This document shows, in pieces, positions 1 through 7,422 of a stretch of 64,000 bases of DNA. The notes below the pieces were generated by a model. That model ran no database searches. It was not told the DNA's origin and worked only from the letters and a program-made list of their open reading frames with translations. The stretch is from Bacteroidota bacterium (GTDB taxonomy: Bacteria; Bacteroidota; Bacteroidia; AKYH767-A; 2013-40CM-41-45), in assembly GCA_016711505.1 (NCBI GenBank), contig JADJSV010000001.1:186001-250000 (forward strand). The letters run 5' to 3'. Numbering within the stretch: position 1 is the stretch's first letter; every line of letters begins with the position of its first letter. The translations under genes were made by a program, and so were the position numbers.

Positions 1-76
1 CTATCGTTTACTTTCATCTCAAATTTTAAATTTTCGCCAATGGAGGAATTTTGTAGGTGAAATTCGCTTGGAATTT

Positions 77-316
77 TCAATACTTATTCTCCGGGGCTCT
101 CAAATCTGTAGTATCTTTCAATTCCCCCGTTACCGTATTATCACCTTTAGCAGCACTATCCGGTTCCGCCATTTTCGAACTGTCAGGCAGATGCATGTTT
201 TCAGTGTTGCTGTTGATCTGATCTTTATCGTAACCACCGTCGTTTGTATTTCTGTTGTCGCAGGCTGTTAAGGCGAAGAAGGTTATGAGCGAAAGGAGTG
301 AAGCTATTTTTTTCAT
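77..316 (-). CDS. small lipoprotein, unknown function
   Basis: A 79-residue protein. It opens with Met-Lys-Lys and a hydrophobic stretch, and has a lipobox LTAC ending at Cys19, so it should be exported, lipid-anchored and probably placed in the outer membrane. The mature part is short, polar and rich in Asp, Asn and Ser, with no recognisable domain. It resembles in style, but not in sequence, the two small lipoproteins near 48.3-48.9 kb. It is transcribed away from the tetR operon, and the two genes share a divergent 150-base spacer. Export is well supported; the function is unknown. Confidence 0.6.
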   Translation of the reverse strand: MKKIASLLSLITFFALTACDNRNTNDGGYDKDQINSNTENMHLPDSSKMAEPDSAAKGDNTVTGELKDTTDLRAPENKY

Positions 317-414
317 GTTAATTTTTTATTCAGAGAAGGAAAATAACGTACCATACAAATTCAAGCATTGCATATTTGGGCTTGAAATTATTTGATAAAA
401 AGTTGCACTTTCCC

Positions 415-446
415 TTGTTAAGTAAGCGAACATTCACTTATATTTG
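415..446 (+). promoter_or_regulatory. promoter with overlapping TetR-type operator
   Basis: TATATTTG at 439-446 matches the Bacteroidota -7 element TAnnTTTG exactly, and TTG at 415-417 lies 21 bases upstream as a -33 element. Between and overlapping them, bases 419-440 form an imperfect dyad (TAAGT...ACTTA outer arms, AACATT centre), typical of TetR/AcrR operators. Repressor bound here would cover the promoter, so the TetR protein encoded 21 bases downstream probably represses its own operon. The promoter match is direct; the operator role is inferred. Confidence 0.6.
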
Positions 447-466
447 CGGCTGATTAAAGTCATAAG

Positions 467-1057
467 ATGCGGTTAAGGGATAATTTAAAGGAAGATATTG
501 TAAGGGAAGAAGCTATCAAAATGCTTGCTAATGAGGGATTTGACGGGTTTTCCATGAATAAACTGGCGAAGGTCAGCAACGTGTCTGTGGCGACTTTATA
601 CATCTATTATAAGGACAAAGAAACCTTGCTCAAAGTGATCGGGACAGAGATCGGACGGTCGTTTATGCAGAATACATTGAAAGACTTTTCTGCTAAAATG
701 CCTTTTGCGGAAGGACTTAAAAAACAATGGGAGAACCGGTCTGATTTCGCAATTCAGTTTCCACTTGAAGTTGCCTGTTACGAGATCCTCAGACATTCAA
801 ATCACGGCGAATATATCAATGAAGAAAGTTTCAAGGATTTTAAAACCACAATGCAGGAATTTACTCATAATGCTATCGAAAGAAAAGAACTGATACCACT
901 TTCAATTGAGGCTTTCTGGAGTGTTGCATACGGACCACTTTATACTTTACTGCGTTTTCATAATGAAGGTAAAAGTATTGGCGGAAGAAAATTTATATTC
1001 AATAAAAAAGTAATGGACGAAGCGTTTCAACTTACTATCAAAGCACTGACTCCATGA
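467..1057 (+). CDS. TetR/AcrR family transcriptional regulator
   Basis: A 196-residue protein, the usual TetR length. The N-terminal helix-turn-helix spans about residues 11-55 and contains the family signature: a Gly-Phe-x-x-Phe-Ser turn near residue 27, then recognition-helix residues VSVATLYIYYKDKETLL at 39-55. The C-terminal helical domain would bind an unknown ligand. It is the first gene of an apparent three-gene unit with an HMA-like protein (4-base ATGA overlap) and an MFS exporter, the classic arrangement for a drug-efflux repressor. A palindromic site sits in its own promoter, which suggests autoregulation. The effector cannot be read from the sequence. Confidence 0.85.
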   Translation: MRLRDNLKEDIVREEAIKMLANEGFDGFSMNKLAKVSNVSVATLYIYYKDKETLLKVIGTEIGRSFMQNTLKDFSAKMPFAEGLKKQWENRSDFAIQFPLEVACYEILRHSNHGEYINEESFKDFKTTMQEFTHNAIERKELIPLSIEAFWSVAYGPLYTLLRFHNEGKSIGGRKFIFNKKVMDEAFQLTIKALTP

Positions 1058-1311
1058 TCTTAGAAATAGAAAAACCGACAGTTATGTCAATCGATTATAA
1101 TCAGATCCTCCTTTTTAAAACGAACATCCGGTCTGAGGATGATAAAAAATGTATTGAACCAATTCTCAATTCACATAAGAAGATCAGTGAATGGAATGTG
1201 GATACAGAAGATGTGGATTGTGTGCTGCGAATTGTTTCGCATTCATTGACACATGATCATATCATCAGTGAAATAAAAAAACTTGGATTTCAGTGTAACG
1301 AATTAATTTAA
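1054..1311 (+). CDS. small HMA-like (ferredoxin-fold) protein lacking CxxC
   Basis: An 85-residue protein whose start overlaps the tetR stop (ATGA). A second ATG at 1084 would give a protein beginning MSIDYNQ. From residue 18 the pattern (beta strand FKTNI, helix, W-x-V-D, a second strand ending in V-S, then I-x-x-I-K-K-x-G-F) follows the heavy-metal-associated domain fold of copper chaperones. The metal-binding CxxC is absent, however: the loop reads TNIRSEDDKKC. It is therefore probably not a copper chaperone, and may be a sensor or partner for the downstream exporter. The fold assignment is by eye and tentative. Confidence 0.55.
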   Translation: MILEIEKPTVMSIDYNQILLFKTNIRSEDDKKCIEPILNSHKKISEWNVDTEDVDCVLRIVSHSLTHDHIISEIKKLGFQCNELI

Positions 1312-1318
1312 TTTTTAA

Positions 1319-2593
1319 ATGAATCAACCAAAATCTCCGGCAGTTAAATTTACCGGATATCAGAAATTTGTAATTGCTTTACTTGCTCTTACTCAGTTTA
1401 CAGTCATACTTGATTTTATGGTCATGTCACCTCTTGGTGATCTGCTTATGAAATCACTCGACATGAATCCATCCAATTTCGGTATTGCTGTTGCAGCTTA
1501 TGCATTCAGCGCCGGGATCTCAGGATTGCTTACTGCAGGATTCGCAGATAAATACGACAGAAAAAAATTGTTCTTGTTTTTTTATGTTGGGTTTATTTTA
1601 GGAACGATCATGTGCGGACTTGCAAATTCGTACCATGTCCTGGTTGCAGCAAGGATCATCACAGGAATATTTGGCGGAGTGATCGGTTCCATTTCTATGG
1701 CAATCGTTGCTGATCTATTTTCAATTCAGCAACGCGGACGTGTTATGGGATTTATGACGATGGGTTTTGGAGCGAGTCAGGTATTGGGAATTCCTATCGG
1801 ACTTTATCTTGCAAATATCTGGGGCTGGCATGCGCCATTTTTCTGGGTAGCTGGAATGGCAGTAGCTGTAGCAGGACTTATTGCCTGGAAATTAAATCCG
1901 TTGACGGCGCATCTTGCATTACAAAGTGATAAGACTGCAGTAAAACATCTCTTGCATACGATTGCAAAAAAAGAATACAGGATCGGTTTCTCCGCAACGG
2001 CTTTACTTTCTATCGGCGGTTTTATGATGATGCCTTTTGGTAGTGCGTTTGCTGTAAACAATCTGAAGATAACTCAGGAGCAATTACCAATTCTATTTAT
2101 GGTTGCAGGTATCAGTACGTTGATCATAATGCCCATCATAGGTAAGATCAGCGACATGTACGACAAATTCAGGATCTTTGCATTGGCATCTTTATGGATG
2201 GTAATGGTCGTACTATTTTATACTAATCTTGGTCCTTCACCATTCTGGTTAGTAATGGTATTCAACGTCCTGATGATGGCCGGTATCATGGGAAGAATGG
2301 TTCCATCTGTTGCTCTCACAAGTGCAATTCCAGATATGTCGGACAGAGGTGCGTTTATGAGTATAAATGCTTCCTTACAACAAATTGCCGGCGGTTTCGC
2401 AGCTGCAATAGGAGGAATGATCGTAGTGCAAAAAGATAAATTCAGTCCGTTGGAACATTATAATACGCTTGGGTATATTGTAGCTATTATTTCGCTGATT
2501 GCAATTTTTATGATTTACAGGGTAAGTGAAATGGTCAAACGACGTAGTGGTTATAAAAAAGTGATCAACGAACCGGTTTTGGTTGGAGAATGA
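1319..2593 (+). CDS. MFS transporter, DHA-type drug efflux
   Basis: A 424-residue inner-membrane protein with about 12 hydrophobic segments. The loop between segments 2 and 3 carries the major-facilitator motif A, read as GFADKYDRKKL near residue 74, and the first segment contains a Leu-Asp-Phe triplet like that of drug/proton antiporters. It starts 7 bases after the HMA-like gene and is the last gene of the tetR unit, so it is the likely target of that repressor. Proton-driven export of a small toxic compound is the expected role; the substrate is unknown. The family call is firm. Confidence 0.85.
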   Translation: MNQPKSPAVKFTGYQKFVIALLALTQFTVILDFMVMSPLGDLLMKSLDMNPSNFGIAVAAYAFSAGISGLLTAGFADKYDRKKLFLFFYVGFILGTIMCGLANSYHVLVAARIITGIFGGVIGSISMAIVADLFSIQQRGRVMGFMTMGFGASQVLGIPIGLYLANIWGWHAPFFWVAGMAVAVAGLIAWKLNPLTAHLALQSDKTAVKHLLHTIAKKEYRIGFSATALLSIGGFMMMPFGSAFAVNNLKITQEQLPILFMVAGISTLIIMPIIGKISDMYDKFRIFALASLWMVMVVLFYTNLGPSPFWLVMVFNVLMMAGIMGRMVPSVALTSAIPDMSDRGAFMSINASLQQIAGGFAAAIGGMIVVQKDKFSPLEHYNTLGYIVAIISLIAIFMIYRVSEMVKRRSGYKKVINEPVLVGE

Positions 2594-2674
2594 TTTAGTA
2601 CTTGAAGAGAGATTAATAATTAATAATGTTATGGAAGTTATCTAAGGTCGTTTCAGTAATGTAAGATTTTTTTT

Positions 2675-2764
2675 AACACTAAGATCACTCAGTTTTTAGC
2701 ACAAGTTCACAAGTGAAGTTTCAATTACGTGTTCTTGTGACAATTTTTAGTGGTCTTAGTGTTT
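2675..2764. terminator. inverted repeat between convergent genes, probable bidirectional terminator
   Basis: Bases 2675-2712 and 2734-2764 form a long imperfect inverted repeat (arms begin AACACTAAGA and end TCTTAGTGTTT). It lies between the convergent MFS and LolA-like genes and has A/T-rich flanks. The position suggests it ends transcription from both sides. It is longer than a minimal intrinsic terminator, so part may be a repeat-family element. Confidence 0.5.
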
Positions 2765-2782
2765 AATTTTTTAAGCATAATA

Positions 2783-3472
2783 TTATTTAAAAACCGAATC
2801 ATCGACACCTTTATTGATCAGGTAATCCATCATCACCACAGTAATCCGTCCTTGCTTTTCTTTTGTTTCTTCTTTGGCTTTGGTGTTATTGATATCTGCA
2901 GCTACACTTTTTGGGATCTTGAATTTTTTTATGTCGACAGTGAAAATGATCTTATCGGGTAATCCATAGGCAGACTGTGCGCCATAAAAATATTCTGTCA
3001 GAATGGTTCCGTTTGTTTTAGTTGTCATCTGCGCTTTATGCACCAATGAAGTTTTTTCATCGATCCAGAGTCTGCCAAGAATGAGATCACTCGTATCTGC
3101 CAAAGGAATAATACTGACAATTGTAACAGGCAATTCTTTGAAAACCTCTTTTGCCTGGATCATTGCTGTGAATGAATTGGTATCAGCCAGCATTTTTGTC
3201 AACTGATCAAAATTTTGCCGGGGTAAAATTGCAATACTTTTTGAATCGACTTTAAATTTATCATTCTTCTTGAAATAAACATTTGCATTGATCGGAAGCA
3301 TTTTCAAAAAAGGAAGATCAACACGGATATTTGCTTTTGCGGAATAATTATCTGCTTTCTGAATTTTCTGATAAACACTCCGGAGTATCGAATTAGCAGA
3401 CTCATTCTGTGCAGACAGATCGATTGAAATGATGCATAGAACTATGAGTATAAATTGAATCCGGATTCTCAT
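2783..3472 (-). CDS. LolA-like periplasmic lipoprotein-sorting family protein
   Basis: A 229-residue protein with a signal peptide ending near Ala-Gln at residues 21-22. After it comes a single domain with the feel of the LolA/LolB half-barrel: an N-terminal helix with Tyr/Lys spacing, a block giving VYFKKNDKFKV, and a later WIDEKTSLVHKAQM strand pair typical of outer-membrane lipoprotein-sorting proteins. Its start overlaps the permease stop, making it the third gene of an ABC-2 exporter operon. It could bind a lipid or lipoprotein handled by that exporter. The family is likely, the cargo is not known, and it is probably not the housekeeping LolA. Confidence 0.6.
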   Translation of the reverse strand: MRIRIQFILIVLCIISIDLSAQNESANSILRSVYQKIQKADNYSAKANIRVDLPFLKMLPINANVYFKKNDKFKVDSKSIAILPRQNFDQLTKMLADTNSFTAMIQAKEVFKELPVTIVSIIPLADTSDLILGRLWIDEKTSLVHKAQMTTKTNGTILTEYFYGAQSAYGLPDKIIFTVDIKKFKIPKSVAADINNTKAKEETKEKQGRITVVMMDYLINKGVDDSVFK

Positions 3473-4311
3473 GACAAAATATCTTTTTTGTTGAATTTGT
3501 AGATAGCAATACCAAGTAATCCGAAAATGTGAACAACTAATACAATTATTGATGTACGAATCTGCTCAACAGGTATTGGATCTTCGAAGAAACTTCGCCA
3601 CGAAGCCATGTGCGTTGTAAACAGGAGCGGAGTTATATTTTCAAATACGGGTACGTCCAGTGTACCTATGATCGTGAAGAGAATTATAAGACCCATTGTC
3701 GATACTATTGGACCAATCGAATTATCAGAGAAGCAAGAGAAAGTTAATGAAAGTGTTGCTATCATTATCAAAGCCAGATATGCAACCAGAAATCCATAGA
3801 AGAACCGCATTCCGACATCACCGGCCTGAATAATATTCAGTCCATCGCTTTTTAAAACCATGAGATCGCCTGGACCAAACAAAAACTTACTTACGAATAT
3901 TGCCAGCAATGCCATCCAAAGTAAAACTATGAGTGTATAAAAGCATCCGGCAAGATATTTTGAAAGTAAAATACCTGTTCTTGAAATTGGTTTAGTAAGC
4001 AGTAAACGAATCGTACCCATTGCGCCTTCACCGGAAATAAGATCACCGGTAACGAATGCTATCAGCAACGGCACATGAATGATGAGCATATTCAGAATGA
4101 TGAATGCCATCAGATTTCCGTTCAGAATATTTCCTGTAAACGAAAGTGATTGTTCGAAAGGAGCAGTGATGAATGAAATGTATGTCATTCCATCCAGTCG
4201 CATGGCAAACAATATCACACAAATGATCAGAGTGATCGCTGCAATACCAATGTAACTTCTCGGTTTGCTGGCGATCTTCAGGATCTCATTGTATGTGCTT
4301 TTTAAAAACAT
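3469..4311 (-). CDS. ABC-2 type transporter permease
   Basis: A 280-residue membrane protein with six hydrophobic segments. The cytoplasmic loop contains EGAMGTIRLLLTKPISRTG, the usual coupling segment of ABC-2 permeases (Gly-Thr-x-x-x-Leu-Leu-x-x-Pro-Ile-Ser-R). Its start overlaps the stop of the ATPase gene by one base (TGATG), and its own stop overlaps the LolA-like gene, so the three are translationally coupled. With the ATPase it should form an exporter, or an extruder of lipids, peptides or drugs. It may dimerise, as only one permease is encoded. Confidence 0.85.
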   Translation of the reverse strand: MFLKSTYNEILKIASKPRSYIGIAAITLIICVILFAMRLDGMTYISFITAPFEQSLSFTGNILNGNLMAFIILNMLIIHVPLLIAFVTGDLISGEGAMGTIRLLLTKPISRTGILLSKYLAGCFYTLIVLLWMALLAIFVSKFLFGPGDLMVLKSDGLNIIQAGDVGMRFFYGFLVAYLALIMIATLSLTFSCFSDNSIGPIVSTMGLIILFTIIGTLDVPVFENITPLLFTTHMASWRSFFEDPIPVEQIRTSIIVLVVHIFGLLGIAIYKFNKKDILS

Positions 4312-5225
4312 CAGCTATTGATTAACTTTAAAAAATAATCTTCGAGTTTTCTTTTTGATTCAATGCTATAAACAGATATTCCCGAATCAGTCAATAATTT
4401 ATTGCACGCAGGAATTTCATCTTTTGACAGATGAAGAAGAATCTGATCATTCGAAGTTGATTGTATAGCATTTGGAAATGCTTTTTGCAAAATGACGATC
4501 GCTTTATTCTGATCATTTACTGCGAAGGAAACGAGTAGAACTTTTTCATCAAGCAGTTCACGCACATTTCCCTGCACCAGAGTTTTCCCTTTGCTGATGA
4601 TGACCATTCTATTAGCGATCAATTCAATTTCTGAAAGAATGTGAGAGGAGAGGAGTACTGTTTTATTCCTTTCATTTTTTAATTGAAGGATCAGATTCCG
4701 GATATCAAGTATTCCCTGTGGATCGAGTCCTGTAGTTGGCTCATCTAAAATGATAAGTTTGGGATCATGAATCAAAGTCTGTGCAATGCCAAGCCGTTGC
4801 CGCATTCCATGTGAAAAGCCATTCACTTTATCGTTTTCCCGGCCTTTTAATCCGACAAACTCAATTACTTCAGCGATCTTACTTTTAGAAACATTTTTTC
4901 CGGAAACTCTAGCAAAGATCTCCAGATTTTTTTGCGCTGACAGATATTTATAGAAGTCAGGTTTTTCAACAATACAACCGATCTCAGCTAAGATCTCTTT
5001 TCTGTTTGCATTCAATTCTTTCCCGAAAATTTTGATTTCACCTGATGTCGCGCTGATAAGAGTCAACATCGTTCTGATAGTGGTACTTTTTCCTGCACCA
5101 TTCGGTCCTAAAAATCCAAACACATCGCCCTGAAAAACATCAAATGAAACATCATCAACTGCCCTGAACTTTCCGTAATCTTTAACCAGATTTTTTACTT
5201 CAATAATTTTTTCCACTTGCGACAT
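4311..5225 (-). CDS. ABC transporter ATP-binding protein (ABC-2 exporter)
   Basis: A 304-residue ATPase. Walker A is GPNGAGKST at residues 40-48, the signature region reads FSHGMRQRLG, Walker B plus the catalytic Glu is LIILDEPTTGLD, and the H-loop is LLSSHILSE. The C-terminal 80 residues form the regulatory extension common in CcmA/NatA-type exporters. It is first in the operon with the permease and LolA-like gene. It resembles GldA-class ATPases in general layout, but the typical gldF/gldG partners are absent, so a gliding role is not supported. Confidence 0.9.
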   Translation of the reverse strand: MSQVEKIIEVKNLVKDYGKFRAVDDVSFDVFQGDVFGFLGPNGAGKSTTIRTMLTLISATSGEIKIFGKELNANRKEILAEIGCIVEKPDFYKYLSAQKNLEIFARVSGKNVSKSKIAEVIEFVGLKGRENDKVNGFSHGMRQRLGIAQTLIHDPKLIILDEPTTGLDPQGILDIRNLILQLKNERNKTVLLSSHILSEIELIANRMVIISKGKTLVQGNVRELLDEKVLLVSFAVNDQNKAIVILQKAFPNAIQSTSNDQILLHLSKDEIPACNKLLTDSGISVYSIESKRKLEDYFLKLINS

Positions 5226-5265
5226 TGACTGATGAACAAACGAGACGGGTACAAGTTTCTTTTGG

Positions 5266-5416
5266 TAAGTAGTAATTAGTGATTAGTAAGTAGCACTGAT
5301 TACATTTTTACAAAACTAGCTCTTATTCATCATTAATGAACCATTTTGCTGATATAGTGCATCTGTTCTCCAATTTTGCACAATGTGCTACTCACAACTT
5401 ACCACTCACTACTTAC
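5266..5416. repeat. heptamer-unit inverted repeat upstream of rhlE
   Basis: The left arm, 5266-5294, is four degenerate 7-base units (TAAGTAG, TAATTAG, TGATTAG, TAAGTAG). The right arm, 5386-5416, is the approximate reverse complement, also with 7-base phrasing (CTACTCA, CAACTTA, CCACTCA, CTACTTA). A 91-base spacer separates them. The element fills much of the 437-base gap between the divergent ABC operon and rhlE. No gene is visible in this gap. Confidence 0.6.
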
Positions 5417-5488
5417 TATTCTCTAAATTGCAGATATTCAACTAGTTACGTATAATTACCTGATAAGCAAGCAATTTGCAACAATTAA

Positions 5489-5521
5489 TTTGCTATTGAA
5501 GTATAAATAGTCGTACATTTG
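5489..5521 (+). promoter_or_regulatory. promoter of rhlE-cspA unit
   Basis: TTTG at 5489-5492 and TACATTTG at 5514-5521 match the Bacteroidota -33 and -7 elements with 21 bases between them. Transcription would begin about 5527, leaving an untranslated leader of roughly 135 bases before the rhlE ATG. That is long for this phylum and is a feature seen in cold-induced RNAs. Confidence 0.6.
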
Positions 5522-5662
5522 TATACTTCTCAAGAAGATTGTATTCCGCGTAGTTTGTAATTTCATTAAATCACAAGTCGAGTTTTCACATTTTTCTTAG
5601 TAGTTCAACCTTGGATGTTTAACAATGAATTTTCGAGGAAAAACAACACTTATTAATAATTA

Positions 5663-6793
5663 ATGACATTTACAAAATTAGGTCTCAACCAACCCTTGGT
5701 TGAAGCTTTAATTACCAAAGGGTACCTTACTCCAACGCCTATTCAATTACAATCGATCCCTCTTATATTAGAAGGAAAAGATATTTTCGGATGTGCACAG
5801 ACAGGAACAGGGAAGACAGCGGCATTCGCACTTCCAATTTTACAATTTCTTAACGACAAGAAAGATCCTTCTCAGAAACGTACGATCAAAGCATTAGTGC
5901 TTGCTCCGACACGTGAACTTGCGCAGCAGATTCATGATAGCTTCCGGATTTATGGTTCTAATTATAAGATAAACAGTGCCGTAGTTTTCGGTGGTGTTTC
6001 TCAGGTTGCTCAGGTTTCTACCATTAAAAATGGTGTGGATATACTGGTTGCAACACCGGGACGTTTATTAGATCTAATGAACCAGGGTTATATTAAATTG
6101 AATACTATTGAGTATTTCGTTTTAGATGAAGCGGATCGCATGCTTGACATGGGATTCATTAATGATATCAAAAAAGTTATCGCTAAACTTCCAAAAGAAC
6201 GCCAGACTTTATTCTTCTCAGCAACTGTTTCTCCGGAAATTAAGACGCTTGCCAATTCAATTTTGGTTCGACCGGCTCACGTTTCTGTGACTCCTGTTTC
6301 ATCGACTGCAGAAACTGTTAAACAAACGGTTTACTACGTAAAGAAAGAAGACAAACGGAATTTGCTGAAGCACGTTCTTACTAATAATGCAATTGAACAC
6401 GCTTTGGTCTTTACAAGAACTAAACGTGGCGCTGATCGTGTTGCAAAAGACCTGAATAAAGACGGAATTAAGGCCGAAGCTATTCATGGTGATAAGTCGC
6501 AAGGTGCCCGTGAAAGAGCACTTAAAGGCTTTAAAAATCGTTCAATCCGTATTTTAGTGGCAACTGATATCGCTTCCCGTGGTATCGATGTGGACAAATT
6601 GTCACATGTGATCAACTATGAAATCCCTGAGCAGGCCGAAACGTATGTACACCGGATCGGAAGAACCGGAAGAGCAGGAAGTGAAGGAATTGCATTATCT
6701 TTTTGTACACAAGAAGAAGTTTCTTATATTCGAGACATAAATAAGCTGATCAAAAAAAATATTGAGATCGTAAAATCTCATCCTTATTCTTAA
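5663..6793 (+). CDS. rhlE: DEAD-box ATP-dependent RNA helicase, RhlE type
   Basis: A 376-residue RNA helicase that unwinds or remodels RNA, probably in ribosome assembly or mRNA turnover at low temperature. All core motifs are visible in order: Q-motif (GYLTPTPIQ), motif I AQTGTGKT near residue 45, PTRELAQQ, TPGRLLDLM, motif II DEAD, motif III SAT, and motif VI HRIGRTGR. The protein ends soon after motif VI, so it lacks the long basic tail of many homologs. Only 44 bases separate it from a cold-shock protein gene, which suggests joint expression under cold stress. Confidence 0.9.
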   Translation: MTFTKLGLNQPLVEALITKGYLTPTPIQLQSIPLILEGKDIFGCAQTGTGKTAAFALPILQFLNDKKDPSQKRTIKALVLAPTRELAQQIHDSFRIYGSNYKINSAVVFGGVSQVAQVSTIKNGVDILVATPGRLLDLMNQGYIKLNTIEYFVLDEADRMLDMGFINDIKKVIAKLPKERQTLFFSATVSPEIKTLANSILVRPAHVSVTPVSSTAETVKQTVYYVKKEDKRNLLKHVLTNNAIEHALVFTRTKRGADRVAKDLNKDGIKAEAIHGDKSQGARERALKGFKNRSIRILVATDIASRGIDVDKLSHVINYEIPEQAETYVHRIGRTGRAGSEGIALSFCTQEEVSYIRDINKLIKKNIEIVKSHPYS

Positions 6794-6837
6794 GAACAAA
6801 CCCAATAACAACTAATAACCAATTAAATAACAAAACA

Positions 6838-7026
6838 ATGAAAAACGGAGTAGTAAAATTCTTCAACGAGCAAAAAGGTTTCGGATTTATTAAAGACGAA
6901 AATGGACAAGAAATTTTTGTTCACGTAACAGGTCTAACACAAAAAATTCGCGAGAATGATAACGTAACGTTTGACGTTCAAGACGGTAAAAAAGGCTTGA
7001 ATGCAGTCAACGTAAAGCTTGCATAA
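6838..7026 (+). CDS. cspA: cold-shock domain protein
   Basis: A 62-residue single cold-shock domain and single-strand nucleic-acid binder. RNP1 is KGFGFIK at residues 14-20 and RNP2 is EIFVHVTGL. The N-terminus (MKNGVVKFFNEQKGFGFI) is canonical. It follows rhlE by 44 bases and is closed by a strong terminator, so it is either read through from rhlE or made from a processed transcript. The csp symbol is generic; which paralog it is cannot be told from the sequence. Confidence 0.92.
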   Translation: MKNGVVKFFNEQKGFGFIKDENGQEIFVHVTGLTQKIRENDNVTFDVQDGKKGLNAVNVKLA

Positions 7027-7046
7027 TTGAAAACCAAAAAAACCTT

Positions 7047-7083
7047 GAGGGTTGCTGAGCTAATCGGCAACCCTCTTTTTTTT
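7047..7083 (+). terminator. intrinsic terminator after cspA
   Basis: GAGGGTTGC at 7047-7055 pairs perfectly with GCAACCCTC at 7067-7075, around an 11-base loop. It is followed at once by eight T residues (7076-7083). This is a textbook rho-independent terminator 20 bases after the cspA stop. Confidence 0.9.
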
Positions 7084-7114
7084 GTCTGCGATTTTTGACC
7101 TGGATTAAATTGAT

Positions 7115-7308
7115 TAATGGATTACCGGGAAAATTTTGAAATGGATTTTTGGATTTCATTTTCAATATTTTTTGCGAAGAAATTTCACTTCAATTTTAAG
7201 GGAGTTTTCTTCGCAAAAATTCACACATATCAGCGAGTAATCTAATAATCCATTAAAATGCACATTAATAAATATACCCGGTAATCCAGAAATCCATTAA
7301 ATCCCGGT
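7115..7308. repeat. nested inverted repeats in cspA-TonB receptor spacer
   Basis: The 339-base spacer has no credible gene. An inner dyad pairs TTTTGCGAAGAAA near 7169-7182 with TTTTCTTCGCAAAAA at 7205-7219. An outer pair matches TAATGGATTACCGGG at 7115-7129 with CCCGGTAATCCA at 7277-7288. A further copy of TAATCC/ATCCATTA lies between, at about 7236-7255. The nested layout suggests a folded RNA or a decayed repeat element; no function is evident. Confidence 0.45.
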
Positions 7309-7375
7309 AAAAAATCCCGGCAAAAAATCAGCTTCACAGTTCAGATCGCAATTTCAACAGTTCACAGAAAAGTAG

Positions 7376-7412
7376 TTTGATACAAAGTACATCCTGATTA
7401 ATCTTGTATCAA
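7376..7412 (+). promoter_or_regulatory. promoter with a perfect 9-base dyad, TonB receptor operon
   Basis: TTTG at 7376-7379 and TAATCTTG at 7399-7406 (one mismatch to TAnnTTTG) are spaced by 19 bases, as expected for a Bacteroidota promoter. The same stretch holds a perfect inverted repeat: TTGATACAA at 7377-7385 and TTGTATCAA at 7404-7412. The arms overlay both promoter boxes, the geometry of an operator bound by a dimeric regulator. Confidence 0.55.
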
Positions 7413-7422
7413 AATTCAAGCA

